DNA of 64,000 nucleotides, taken from assembly GCF_009176305.1 (NCBI RefSeq), contig NZ_BLAJ01000002.1:310001-374000 (forward strand). Direction: 5' to 3'. Under the pieces are notes generated by a model, which did not search any database, had not been told where the DNA came from, and worked only from the letters and a program-made list of their open reading frames with translations. Shown here piece by piece: positions 1 through 8,199 of the stretch. Each line of letters begins with the position of its first letter. Position 1 is the stretch's first letter. The translations under genes and the position numbers were made by a program. Source of the DNA: Martinezella dioscoreae (lineage in GTDB: Bacteria; Pseudomonadota; Alphaproteobacteria; Rhizobiales; Rhizobiaceae).

Positions 1-191
1 TCGCGCTGCAGCAGGAGAAAATCGCCAAGCGGCGGGGCGAACAGCGCACTCGGATAACGCATGATTTCCGCGCGCGCGCCGCCCGGGCGGCTGACGGCGC
101 CATATCTGCTATCATACTCGCTGGCAAGACCATCGATCAGCGGTTCCGCCGCCGGGTCCAGCAATGACGACCGGACTATGATATCGTTCAT
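1..191 (-). CDS. GNAT family N-acetyltransferase, 5' part only
   Basis: The reading frame starts at an ATG at 191 (minus strand), seven bases after a clear GGAGG (199-203), and runs off the window edge after 63 codons. The N-terminus reads MNDIIVRSSLLDPAAEPLIDG and continues with EYDSRYG and a segment ending PPLGDFLLLQR, an arrangement familiar from short rhizobial GNAT acetyltransferases. The acetyl-CoA binding motif lies outside the window, so the family call rests on N-terminal similarity only. The acyl acceptor is unknown. Confidence 0.6.
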   Translation of the reverse strand, partial: MNDIIVRSSLLDPAAEPLIDGLASEYDSRYGAVSRPGGARAEIMRYPSALFAPPLGDFLLLQR

Positions 192-636
192 GCATATGCC
201 TCCAAACAATGTTCTGAAGGCTGCCCGGGAACGGTCGTGAGGATCGCCGATCTTGCCGACCACTCTGCAAACTCCGCTCAGCGCTTCGTAGGCAAAGCAT
301 GCATGATCGATGGTGCGCTTCGCACGGCACGATCTTTTATTGTGCGGTCGATGATTGAAACATCGTTGCCCAATTCTTTTGTCTATTAAAATTATAGATT
401 ATATCATCAAATTTACGCAACCAAAGGGCCGCACAAGCGCACCAGCTCACCGCCCTGTTTCGCGGCATACAAGAGAACATCGGGAGATCGAGCCACAGAC
501 GCCTGGATATTCGCGACCCGTTTATTCGCACCAAACCTAGTCAGCAGAAGATTGCTCCGCACCTCGAAAATGAAGTAACCGATGAAGAATAGCGATGCCC
601 AGGAACGTAGGCATATTCGCTCTGGATGAAATGGAG
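192..636. other. Intergenic stretch without a recognised gene
   Basis: This roughly 445-base gap separates the partial acetyltransferase from the end of the dehydratase gene. The part at 340-415 is AT-rich and holds a small inverted repeat (TCTAT at 382-386, ATAGA at 394-398), plausibly promoter DNA for the acetyltransferase. Short open frames here on both strands have no family resemblance and no ribosome-binding site that I can see. I found no strong terminator hairpin. Confidence 0.5.
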
Positions 637-2358
637 TTAGTGGCTCTCGCGCGGAACCTTGGCGCCGCGTCCGCCGACCAGGAAATCGAGATCGGCGCCG
701 GTATTGGCCTGCATGACCGTTCGAATGTAAAGGCCTTGGTATCCTGAGGTCATTTCCGGCACCGGTTCCTTCCAGGCCGCGCGCCGCCGGGCAAGCTCAT
801 GGTCCGGAACGTCGAGAACCAATGTGCGGGCCTCGACGTCGAGTGCGATGAAATCCCCTTGCTCGACGAGTGCCAGCGGACCGCCGGCGGCGGCTTCCGG
901 CGATACATGCAGCACCACGGTTCCGTAGGCCGTGCCGCTCATGCGGCCATCGGAAACGCGCACCATGTCGCGTACGCCTTTCTCCAGCAGTTTGCTTGGC
1001 AAAGCCATGTTGCCGACCTCGGCCATGCCGGGATAGCCGCGCGGACCGGCCCCCTTCAGCACGAGAACGGAATTCTCATCGACATCGAGGTTCGGATCGT
1101 CGATCCTGGCATGGAAATCCTCGATAGTCTCGAAGACGACGGCGCGGCCGCGATGACGCATCAGATGCGGCGATGCGGCCGATGGTTTGAGCACCGCCCC
1201 ATCAGGCGCAAGATTGCCCTTGAGGACGGCAATTCCCCCGCTGTCGACGAGCGGATTTGACCGGCTGCGGATGACGTCCGGATTGTGGTTGACGACATCG
1301 GCAATATTATCTCCGACGCTCCCCCCCGATACGGTGAGTGCATCGAGATGGAGGAGGTCGGAAATTTCCTTCATCACGGCGGGAATGCCGCCGGCATAAC
1401 AGAAATCCTCCATGAGGTATTTGCCCGACGGCATGAGGTCGACGATCGTCGGCACGTCGCGCCCGAGCCTGTCCCAATCCTCCAGCGACAGGTCGACGCC
1501 GATGCGCCCGGCGATGGCGAGCAGATGAACGACGGCATTGGTCGATCCGCCGATCGCGCCATTGATCTTGATGGCATTCTCGAACGCCTGCCTCGTGAGA
1601 ACCTTCGAAAGCCGTATGTCTTCCTTGACCATCGCGACGGCGCGGCGCCCGGTCATCCGGGCAAGCCGCGCCCGTCGAGCATCGACGGCAGGCCATGCAG
1701 CATTGGTCGGCAGGGCAACGCCGAGGGATTCGACCATCGACGCCATGGTCGAGGCCGTTCCCATTGTCATGCAGTGGCCGGGCGAGCGTGACATGGCACT
1801 TTCCGCATGCATGAACTCCTGCCGGCTCATGGTGCCTGCCCTTACTTCCTCGGAGAATTTCCAGACATCCGTGCCTGAGCCGATCGACTTGCCGCGAAAA
1901 TTACCGTTCAACATCGGCCCGCCTGAAATGACGATCGTCGGCAGATCGCAGCTTGCCGCACCCATCAGCAGCGATGGCGTGGTCTTGTCGCAGCCGGCCA
2001 TCAGGATGACGCCGTCCATGGGATTGCCGCGGATCGCCTCTTCGACATCCATGGAAGCGAGATTCCTGAAGAGCATCGCAGTCGGCCGCAGATTGGACTC
2101 GCCGCAGGAGAAGACCGGAAATTCAAGCGGCAATCCGCCGGCTTCCAGGACGCCAGCCTTGATATGCGTGACCAGTTCGCGGAAATGCGCGTTGCACGGC
2201 GTAAATTCCGAAAACGTATTGCAGATGCCGATGACGGGGCGGCCGTCGAACACATCATCGGGCAGGCCACCATTCTTCATCCACGAGCGATGGATGAAGC
2301 CATCCTTGTCCACTCCGCCGAACCACGCCTGCGACCGCCGCTTTGGATCCTTGGTCAT
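637..2358 (-). CDS. IlvD/Edd-family aldonate dehydratase (L-arabinonate dehydratase-like)
   Basis: This 573-residue enzyme of the IlvD/Edd family removes water from a sugar acid to give a 2-keto-3-deoxy acid. The three cysteines expected to hold the iron-sulfur cluster are visible at C55 (FTPCNAH), C123 (AGCDKTTP) and C196 (GHCMTMG), with the conserved lysine K125 beside the second and the SDGRMSG motif at 469-475. The start at 2358 was chosen because AAAGAGG precedes it and family similarity begins there; the frame stays open further upstream. The neighbouring DapA-family enzyme, MFS carrier and FadR-type regulators point to aldonate catabolism rather than branched-chain amino acid synthesis. 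L-arabinonate is the best guess from resemblance to the Rhizobium leguminosarum enzyme; xylonate, fuconate or galactonate remain possible. Confidence 0.88.
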   Translation of the reverse strand: MTKDPKRRSQAWFGGVDKDGFIHRSWMKNGGLPDDVFDGRPVIGICNTFSEFTPCNAHFRELVTHIKAGVLEAGGLPLEFPVFSCGESNLRPTAMLFRNLASMDVEEAIRGNPMDGVILMAGCDKTTPSLLMGAASCDLPTIVISGGPMLNGNFRGKSIGSGTDVWKFSEEVRAGTMSRQEFMHAESAMSRSPGHCMTMGTASTMASMVESLGVALPTNAAWPAVDARRARLARMTGRRAVAMVKEDIRLSKVLTRQAFENAIKINGAIGGSTNAVVHLLAIAGRIGVDLSLEDWDRLGRDVPTIVDLMPSGKYLMEDFCYAGGIPAVMKEISDLLHLDALTVSGGSVGDNIADVVNHNPDVIRSRSNPLVDSGGIAVLKGNLAPDGAVLKPSAASPHLMRHRGRAVVFETIEDFHARIDDPNLDVDENSVLVLKGAGPRGYPGMAEVGNMALPSKLLEKGVRDMVRVSDGRMSGTAYGTVVLHVSPEAAAGGPLALVEQGDFIALDVEARTLVLDVPDHELARRRAAWKEPVPEMTSGYQGLYIRTVMQANTGADLDFLVGGRGAKVPRESH

Positions 2359-2415
2359 GATGGCCTCTTTTGTATTATAATTTATTTTTTTGTTATATAA
2401 ATAAGCCATGGCGGT

Positions 2416-2433
2416 CAAGCGCGGTAGCGCTTG
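2416..2433. promoter_or_regulatory. Inverted repeat in the divergent dehydratase/FadR-type regulator promoter
   Basis: CAAGCGC (2416-2422) and GCGCTTG (2427-2433) form a perfect 7-base inverted repeat with a GGTA spacer, inside the 125-base divergent region between the dehydratase and the GntR gene. A very AT-rich stretch (about 2370-2405) next to it could hold the dehydratase promoter. Operator function for the adjacent regulator is inferred from position. Confidence 0.35.
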
Positions 2434-2483
2434 TGACCACAGGCTGAAGACGCTAGACATGTCTCGATTTTTGGGAAAGGCAG

Positions 2484-3230
2484 ATGGCCGGGATGACTTC
2501 GGACGCCGATGATGCAAGCCTCGGCACCAACAAGAGATACCACGACGCGATCGTGCATGCGCTGGGTGAGCGGATCGTCGGTGGCGCGCTTGCGGCCGGA
2601 GCCTCCATCGGAACGGAACAGGAGCTCTGCGATCATTTCGGGACATCGCGTACCGTCATCCGGGAAGCCATCAAGATCCTGTCGGCCAAGGGCCTTCTCG
2701 AAAGCCGCCCGAGAAGCGGCACCAGAGTGACCGATCACTCGGAATGGCTGCTGCTTGACCCGCAGGTCCTCGCATGGAGGCTCGGCGCGGAAAACGGCAG
2801 CGAGAGGGCACGTATCGATCTCTATGAACTCAGGCAATCCTTCGAGCCGGCCGCGGCGGAGCTTGCCGCCGCGCGCGCGACGCCGCAGACGCTGCAGAAA
2901 ATGAAACATGCCTTGCTCGGCATGACCCTCGCGTCGACCGCGGACGAAAAGATCGAGCACGATCTCGCATTTCACACCGCCATTTTGGCAGCGACCGGCA
3001 ATGCCTTCTATCTGGCATTGGGGTCGCTGATCTCAGTGGGGCTGAAGCATGTGTTCAAGGCGGGGCTGCAACGGACTGCAAAGGAGGACGAACGCTGGAT
3101 ACGCCGTCACCAGAATGTCTATGAAGCCATTGCCGGCGCCGATGGTCCGGGCGCTGCCGAGCAGATGAAGAACCTCCTGCGCGAGGCGCTGGAGGTCCAG
3201 AAGCTGGAATTGCCGCAATCCGAAAATTAG
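2484..3230 (+). CDS. GntR-family (FadR subgroup) transcriptional regulator
   Basis: This 248-residue regulator has an N-terminal winged helix (about residues 20-85, with ELCDHFGTSRTVIREAIKIL) and an all-alpha FCD ligand-binding domain. The FCD part carries the expected D-x4-R (DLYELRQ), a histidine in FHTAILAATGN and a later histidine in RRHQNVYEAI, residues that bind a metal and an organic acid in this subgroup. GGAAAGG precedes the start. It is divergent from the dehydratase and convergent with the aldolase gene, so it probably controls sugar-acid use with the aldonate or its keto acid as inducer. It is clearly related to the second FadR-type gene at 5585. Confidence 0.88.
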   Translation: MAGMTSDADDASLGTNKRYHDAIVHALGERIVGGALAAGASIGTEQELCDHFGTSRTVIREAIKILSAKGLLESRPRSGTRVTDHSEWLLLDPQVLAWRLGAENGSERARIDLYELRQSFEPAAAELAAARATPQTLQKMKHALLGMTLASTADEKIEHDLAFHTAILAATGNAFYLALGSLISVGLKHVFKAGLQRTAKEDERWIRRHQNVYEAIAGADGPGAAEQMKNLLREALEVQKLELPQSEN

Positions 3231-3243
3231 AAGCAGATCGGTT

Positions 3244-4140
3244 TCAGAAAGATCCGAGCCTCTTAGCATGCAAGGCGACAAGTTCCTCGCCGAACGGTGT
3301 CGGACGCATGGCAGGCGCGCGATCGCGAACCGTGAGCCCCGCCCGCTCGGCAAACAGCCGCTTGCCGTAGCACATCAGGTGCTCGATCCCCTGCATGACG
3401 GCAACGGCGGATGGGAGCATGGCACGATAGATTTCCTCGGCACGGACCTCATTCCCAGCGCGAAAGGCGGTGTATGCGTCGACCGCATAGTCGATGAGAT
3501 CGGGAGCGAGAATGTAGCCGGCACAGCCTGCCCGCAGCCCGTCAAGCAATTCCAGGCCACCTCGACCGTTGAAAACAGGCACGTCCTCGCCGATCGCCTT
3601 CATCAACGCCTTGATCTCGATGGCCGAGCCCTCCGCCTTCAACACCTTTACATTGGGATGGGCAGCGCGCAATGCCGCGAGATCCGGTCCCGTCAGGCCG
3701 CGTCCGAGAAAGGCAGGGGCATTCTGGATCGCCACCGGCAGGTTCGTCGCATCCGCGACGCGGCCGAAGAAGCCAATATATTCGCCCGCGCCGAAAGTGC
3801 CGACCGGTGGCGGCTGGAGGATCACCCAGTCAGCGCCAACGGCTTCGGCGTGCCGCACCTGCTCGACCTGCTCGGCAACCGAAGTGCCGAAGATGGTGAA
3901 GGCGAGCGGCAGGCGGCCGGCATTGTCCTCGGCAAGCCATTCCATCACGGTCCGGCGCTCGGCGGCCGTCAATTTGAAGACCTCCGTAGCAAGGCCGAGC
4001 GCGGCAAGCCCATGCACGCCTGCCGCCACGCAAATCTCGGTCTGCCGCTTCATCGCCGACCTGTCGAGCTTTTCCTCCTTATCGAAGAGCGCGTAGAGGA
4101 TCGCATGAATACCGTGCAGTTTCTCAGGTTCGAACGCCAT
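3244..4140 (-). CDS. DapA/NAL-superfamily aldolase or dehydratase (2-keto-3-deoxy acid)
   Basis: A 298-residue TIM-barrel protein of the dihydrodipicolinate synthase superfamily. The Schiff-base lysine is K168 in VKVLKAEG. The tyrosine usually found in the (I/L)YNxP motif is replaced by glutamine (Q139 in AIQNAP), so this is not a standard DapA. It lies 11 bases downstream of the MFS transporter gene on the same strand and is presumably cotranscribed with it. The likely role is cleavage or dehydration of the 2-keto-3-deoxy acid made by the nearby dehydratase. Whether it gives pyruvate plus aldehyde (aldolase) or a semialdehyde (dehydratase) cannot be decided from sequence. Confidence 0.82.
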   Translation of the reverse strand: MAFEPEKLHGIHAILYALFDKEEKLDRSAMKRQTEICVAAGVHGLAALGLATEVFKLTAAERRTVMEWLAEDNAGRLPLAFTIFGTSVAEQVEQVRHAEAVGADWVILQPPPVGTFGAGEYIGFFGRVADATNLPVAIQNAPAFLGRGLTGPDLAALRAAHPNVKVLKAEGSAIEIKALMKAIGEDVPVFNGRGGLELLDGLRAGCAGYILAPDLIDYAVDAYTAFRAGNEVRAEEIYRAMLPSAVAVMQGIEHLMCYGKRLFAERAGLTVRDRAPAMRPTPFGEELVALHAKRLGSF

Positions 4141-4151
4141 CTCGTTTCGCC

Positions 4152-5447
4152 TTATTGTTTAGAAAGCCGAAGGGCCGGCGCACCTTTGCGGACGATTGCG
4201 ATGCCGAGGAGGCCACCCGCGATCAACGCGGCAGCCACCAGCGTCAGCGCCACATCATAGCTTCCTGTCGAATCCTTGATCCAGCCGGTCACCGGCGGCA
4301 GGGCGAGGCCTGCGACATTCGCCAGCGCATTGATGAGCGCGATCGATACGGCCGCCGCAATCCCCGAGACGAACTCGGTGGTGACAGCCCAGAAGATCGG
4401 AATAACCGCCCAGTTGAGTGCCACCGAAAGGACGAGCAGCAAGTAGGACAGCCGTGGATCGCCGGCATGGGTCGCACCGAGAAGGCAGACACCGGCCAGG
4501 GCGAGCGGAAGCCCGAGATGAAACGCGCGCTCGCCGGTTCGATCGGAATGCCTGCCATTGAAGAACATGAAGGTACAGGCAGCCAGAAACGGCACCGCCG
4601 AAAGCAGGCTTACCGCCAGATTGCCGCCGCCGGACAGGCTCTTGACGATCAGCGGCATGAAAAGCGTGATGCCGATCGTCCCGAAGGCCTGAAGCAGCCA
4701 AAAGACGGCAAGCATCCAGACGCGAGTGTTGGAAAAGGCGGCACTCCAGGATGCATGATGCGGGACAGGCGCCTTCTCCTCCTCGGCGGCGATGGTTCGC
4801 TCGAGGCCATCCTGCTGCTTGGTCGTGAGCCAGGCCGCGTCTCGCGGGCGATCGGGCAGGAACTTCAACACGACGAAGCCCAACAGGATGGCGGGAATGC
4901 CTTCGATCAGAAACACCCAGCGCCATCCCGATAGGCCGAGAATACCGTGCGCATTGAGCAGCAGGCCGGAGAGCGGCAAGCCGATGACCGATGCGAGCGC
5001 TGCGCCGATATAGAAGAAGGACATGGCGTTCGCCCTGTCGCGCGACGGATACCATTTCGCGAGATAGTAGATGATGCCCGGCGTGAAGCCGGCCTCGGCC
5101 GCCCCGAGAAGGAGGCGCATTCCATAGAGCTGATAGGCGCTGGAAATGAATGCCATGCCGGCAGCAATGATGCCCCAGCTGATCATGATGCGGGCAATCC
5201 AGCGGCGTGCGCCGAACCGGGCCAGCAGCATATTGCTCGGTATTTCGAAGACGATATAGGTCGCGAAGAATATGCCGGCCGCCAGCCCGTACATCTGGCT
5301 CGTCAGGCCCAGCTCCTCGTTCATTCCGAGCGCGGCGACGGAGATATTCGACCGGTCGATGTAAGCGACGAGATAAAGCAGCATCAGGAACGGCAAGATG
5401 CGCAGATTGATGCGCCGGACCGCCTCTGCATTGGTATCGAAATTCAT
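4152..5447 (-). CDS. MFS transporter, anion:cation symporter (ACS) family
   Basis: A 431-residue inner-membrane carrier with about 12 hydrophobic segments, typical of ACS-family permeases for tartrate, hexuronates and aldonates. The loop after TM1 reads AYIDRSNISVA, the ACS hallmark, and FGARRW follows TM2. I place the start at 5447 because GGAGGGGG is immediately upstream; an earlier in-frame ATG at 5474 has no such site. It heads a two-gene unit with the DapA-family enzyme, and its promoter region contains a perfect 12-base inverted repeat at 5478-5510. It probably imports the sugar acid used by the dehydratase and aldolase. Confidence 0.87.
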   Translation of the reverse strand: MNFDTNAEAVRRINLRILPFLMLLYLVAYIDRSNISVAALGMNEELGLTSQMYGLAAGIFFATYIVFEIPSNMLLARFGARRWIARIMISWGIIAAGMAFISSAYQLYGMRLLLGAAEAGFTPGIIYYLAKWYPSRDRANAMSFFYIGAALASVIGLPLSGLLLNAHGILGLSGWRWVFLIEGIPAILLGFVVLKFLPDRPRDAAWLTTKQQDGLERTIAAEEEKAPVPHHASWSAAFSNTRVWMLAVFWLLQAFGTIGITLFMPLIVKSLSGGGNLAVSLLSAVPFLAACTFMFFNGRHSDRTGERAFHLGLPLALAGVCLLGATHAGDPRLSYLLLVLSVALNWAVIPIFWAVTTEFVSGIAAAVSIALINALANVAGLALPPVTGWIKDSTGSYDVALTLVAAALIAGGLLGIAIVRKGAPALRLSKQ

Positions 5448-5477
5448 TTCCCCCTCCACGACACTCATCGGCACCTT

Positions 5478-5510
5478 ACAAACATCATACCTTTAACATA
5501 TGATGTTTGT
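5478..5510. promoter_or_regulatory. Perfect 12-base inverted repeat, likely FadR-type operator
   Basis: ACAAACATCATA (5478-5489) and TATGATGTTTGT (5499-5510) are exact reverse complements separated by nine bases. The site is about 30 bases before the transporter start and about 75 bases before the regulator start, so it sits in the shared divergent promoter. This is the expected position for an operator of the GntR regulator encoded next to it; binding is inferred. Confidence 0.65.
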
Positions 5511-5584
5511 GGTGCAACAAGCTATTTGCTTTTGTCACCGCATTCTGGTTGGTCTCGTTGGCGATGGAGGCGAAGGACCGACGC

Positions 5585-6286
5585 ATGACGAAGACAAAGC
5601 CGAACAGGACGACAGCCCTCGTGGAGGCACTCGGCATCCGCATCGCGTCCGGACAGATCCTCCCCGGCGCCTATCTTCCCTCGGAAGGCGAACTGGAGCA
5701 GGAATTCGGCGTCAGTCGCACGGTCGTACGTGAAGCGGCGAAGATATTGTCGGCCAAGGGTCTCGTGACCGTCAGGCAGCGCACGGGCACGCGAGTAGAA
5801 CCGCGAGAGCGATGGCAATGGCTCGATGGGGAATTGATCGCATGGCTGTCGCGCGGACGGATCTCGCACGATGAGCTTATGGCTTTTGCCGAAGCCCGCC
5901 AGATCATCGAGCCCGGAGCCGCCGCACTGGCGGCATTGCGGGCAACCGACCTGGAACGTCAGGCGATCCTCGACATCCATCGCCGCATGGAACGGGACCA
6001 GAAGGACCCGATCGCAGCCGTCGCCGCCGACAAGGCCTTTCACATGTCGATCCTTGCAGCAACGCATAATCCGGTGCTGCAAAGCCTGCGCCAGGCGATC
6101 GAATCCATTCTCGATGCCGTTTTCCCGCATACGGTCGGTGCATTTGCGGCCAATCTCGAAAACCACGCCGCAGTTGCCGAGGCAATCGCCGCAGGCGACA
6201 GTATCGCCGCCAGACACGCGATGGAGGCTGTTCTCGACCAGACGTCAAGCTTCCTTGGGCACGCGCGGGAGCGGGCGGCATCATAG
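5585..6286 (+). CDS. GntR-family (FadR subgroup) transcriptional regulator
   Basis: A 233-residue regulator with an N-terminal winged helix (ELEQEFGVSRTVVREAAKIL) and a C-terminal FCD domain (FAEARQIIEPGAAALAA, FHMSILAATHNP, ENHAAVAEAI). The start at 5585 (MTKTKPNR) was preferred over an upstream in-frame start near 5507 because the latter overlaps the palindrome and adds a non-homologous hydrophobic tail; 5564 is another possible ATG. It is divergent from the MFS-aldolase pair and probably represses it through the palindrome at 5478-5510. Resemblance to the regulator at 2484 suggests an old duplication. Confidence 0.87.
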   Translation: MTKTKPNRTTALVEALGIRIASGQILPGAYLPSEGELEQEFGVSRTVVREAAKILSAKGLVTVRQRTGTRVEPRERWQWLDGELIAWLSRGRISHDELMAFAEARQIIEPGAAALAALRATDLERQAILDIHRRMERDQKDPIAAVAADKAFHMSILAATHNPVLQSLRQAIESILDAVFPHTVGAFAANLENHAAVAEAIAAGDSIAARHAMEAVLDQTSSFLGHARERAAS

Positions 6287-6589
6287 CCATCAAGATTTGC
6301 TCGCCAAAGCGAGGACTGTGAGGACATGGATGACGGGGGAAGGACCGGACCGCGAAAGGGGGTTCGCCCCTCGTAAACGGAACGCTCTCACGGCCGGCCC
6401 CATATTTCCTGCAGGCTAGGCCCGCAAGAGGCGGCGCTTTTGCGCGCCCATTGCGGCAATATATTGTCTAACGCTAAAAAATGGAGACCAGACAAAATCG
6501 GGCGATATCGGTTCCCATTATCACCTCGTGCGTAGATAGTGGCCTCGGGCGCCGCCCCTCGATATCCCTCACTCGGCAAGAGCCCTCAT
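6287..6589. other. Intergenic gap, nothing recognised
   Basis: About 300 bases between a FadR-type regulator and a GNAT gene. Short open frames overlap this stretch but none has a recognisable product or ribosome-binding site. It presumably carries the promoter of the GNAT gene. Confidence 0.4.
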
Positions 6590-7135
6590 ATGATGACCGC
6601 AAGATCGATCCATCGCTCCTCCATCGAGACAGCACGCCTCCGCCTGCGTCCGACATCGGCCGCCGATACCAAACGCGCATCCGAAATTCAGAGCGATTGG
6701 GCTGTGACGCGCATGCTGAGCAACGCCTCATACCCGCCGAACGAAAACGATATCAGAGATTGGTTTTCCAGTCATGAGCGCGAATGGGCCGAAGGCTCCG
6801 CCTATCGCTTCGCCATCGAACAAGCCGAAAGAATGATCGGTGTCGCCGATGTCGATGGCATTGCTGACAGCAAGGGCAGCCTTGGCTATTGGCTGGAAAG
6901 GCAAGCCTGGGGAAAGGGCTATGCCTTCGAGGCGGCGCAGGCACTGATCGGCTTCATCTTCCACGAAGTCGGTCTCTTCAGCCTCGAATCCGGTCACGCA
7001 TCCGACAACCCGGCCTCTGGACGGGTGCTGACCAAACTTGGCTTCCGCCAAGTCGGCAGCAGGGAGCTTTTCTCGCGGGCGCGCAGCGAAACCATCGTTC
7101 AATGTTGCTATGTGCTCGAGCGACAAATGCCGTGA
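6590..7135 (+). CDS. GNAT family N-acetyltransferase (RimJ/RimL-like)
   Basis: A protein of about 181 residues. The opening segment (IETARLRLRPTSAAD) is the usual start of RimJ/RimL-type acetyltransferases, and the central part (LGYWLERQAWGKGYAFEAA) carries the acetyl-CoA binding region typical of the family. The late segment NPASGRVLTKLGFRQVG is the standard C-terminal half of the fold. The start is uncertain: ATG codons at 6590 and 6593 both fit, and an in-frame codon at 6539 would add a non-homologous tail. The substrate could be a ribosomal protein N-terminus, an antibiotic or a small amine. It appears monocistronic and convergent with the next gene. Confidence 0.83.
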   Translation: MMTARSIHRSSIETARLRLRPTSAADTKRASEIQSDWAVTRMLSNASYPPNENDIRDWFSSHEREWAEGSAYRFAIEQAERMIGVADVDGIADSKGSLGYWLERQAWGKGYAFEAAQALIGFIFHEVGLFSLESGHASDNPASGRVLTKLGFRQVGSRELFSRARSETIVQCCYVLERQMP

Positions 7136-7166
7136 ACCCACAGCGCGGTGCTAAGCCGCAGCGTCC

Positions 7167-8111
7167 TTAGAGCTCGATTTCGTAGACCCGCTCATGCGTC
7201 GCGACGAAACCCTTGCCTTCCGGCGTCACCCAGCCACGAAACATTCCCGGCGTATTGTAGGGCGCGACGGCAATACCCTGAGCATCTATAGCCACCAGCC
7301 CGGCGCCGATCTGATGCGGCGCCAGATCGTGGTTGATCAACCCCTCGGTCGCGGTCGCGATATCCTGCTTCAGATAGGCCATGCGGGAGGCAATCTCGTG
7401 TCCAACCACATAGCGGATGAAGAACTCGCCCTTACCCGTTCCAGACACCGCGCAGACGCCGTCGCGTGCATAGGTGCCCGCACCGATGACTGGGCTGTCG
7501 CCCACGCGCCCGTCAGGCTTGTTGTTGTAGCCGCCCGTCGAGGTGGCGGCGGCAAGATGGCCGGCGGCATCGAGCGCCACCGCCCCGACCGTACCATGCT
7601 TTTCGTTCTCGGTTCCTTCGGTGCCGTCAGCGGCATGGCGCTTCATCGCCTCCAGCGCCTCGACCCGCTTCAGTGTGGTAAAATAGGATTGCGGCTCGAT
7701 CTGCAGCCCCTTGGCTTCGGCAAAACGATCGGCAGCCGGGCCGGTCAGATAGACGGCACGGCCGTCTTCCATCAATGTGCGGGCAGCCTTGATCGGGTTG
7801 CGGATCGCGCGAGAGGCACTGATGGCGCCCGCCTCCAGCGTCGTCCCATCCATGATCGAGGCATCGAGCTCGTGCACGCCGTTTTCGTTGAGCGCTGCGC
7901 CATGGCCAGCGTTGAAATGCTGGCTGTCTTCCATGACCACGACGGCGGCCTCGACGGCATCGACCGCACTGTCACCGGCCTGCAGCCGTGTATAGCCTGC
8001 ACGCAAAGCGGCAGCCAGGTCGCGGCGCGCGCCCTCCCATTCCTCTGGCGTCATGCTGCCTTCGGGCATGACACCGCAGCCACCATGAATTGCCAGCGCA
8101 ATCTTCGTCAT
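7167..8111 (-). CDS. Isoaspartyl peptidase / L-asparaginase (N-terminal nucleophile hydrolase)
   Basis: A 314-residue type-2 asparaginase family proenzyme. Autocleavage is expected just before T174 in KHGTVGAVALD, giving an alpha chain of 173 residues and a beta chain starting with the catalytic threonine. IHGGCG at 8-13, FNAGHGAALNENG and STGGYNNKPDGRVGDSP are all family signatures. Known members hydrolyse beta-aspartyl dipeptides and L-asparagine. It is the last gene in line of the peptide-transporter/hydantoinase operon, 88 bases after the previous stop and past a hairpin at 8173-8191. It may act on an amide or isopeptide released by that pathway, or be transcribed partly on its own. Confidence 0.88.
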   Translation of the reverse strand: MTKIALAIHGGCGVMPEGSMTPEEWEGARRDLAAALRAGYTRLQAGDSAVDAVEAAVVVMEDSQHFNAGHGAALNENGVHELDASIMDGTTLEAGAISASRAIRNPIKAARTLMEDGRAVYLTGPAADRFAEAKGLQIEPQSYFTTLKRVEALEAMKRHAADGTEGTENEKHGTVGAVALDAAGHLAAATSTGGYNNKPDGRVGDSPVIGAGTYARDGVCAVSGTGKGEFFIRYVVGHEIASRMAYLKQDIATATEGLINHDLAPHQIGAGLVAIDAQGIAVAPYNTPGMFRGWVTPEGKGFVATHERVYEIEL

Positions 8112-8172
8112 TTTCCACTCCGATCCGGCGCCGGTGCAATCTCTATGCCCAACACCGCTCTCCTCACCAACG

Positions 8173-8191
8173 CCCGATCAGCCTGATCGGG
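8173..8191 (-). terminator. Perfect 8-base-stem hairpin between the hydantoinase-like gene and the isoaspartyl peptidase gene
   Basis: CCCGATCA (8173-8180) and TGATCGGG (8184-8191) pair perfectly around a 3-base loop, starting about 9 bases after the hydantoinase-like stop codon. No U-tract follows on the minus strand, so it could be an attenuator, an RNA-stabilising hairpin or a weak terminator. Confidence 0.45.
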
Positions 8192-8199
8192 ACGTCATT

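Noticed and set aside
637..2646. Extended N-terminus of the dehydratase up to 2646
   Set aside because: The extra 96 residues are Arg/His-rich shadow sequence that overlaps the divergent regulator; the Shine-Dalgarno site and homology support 2358.
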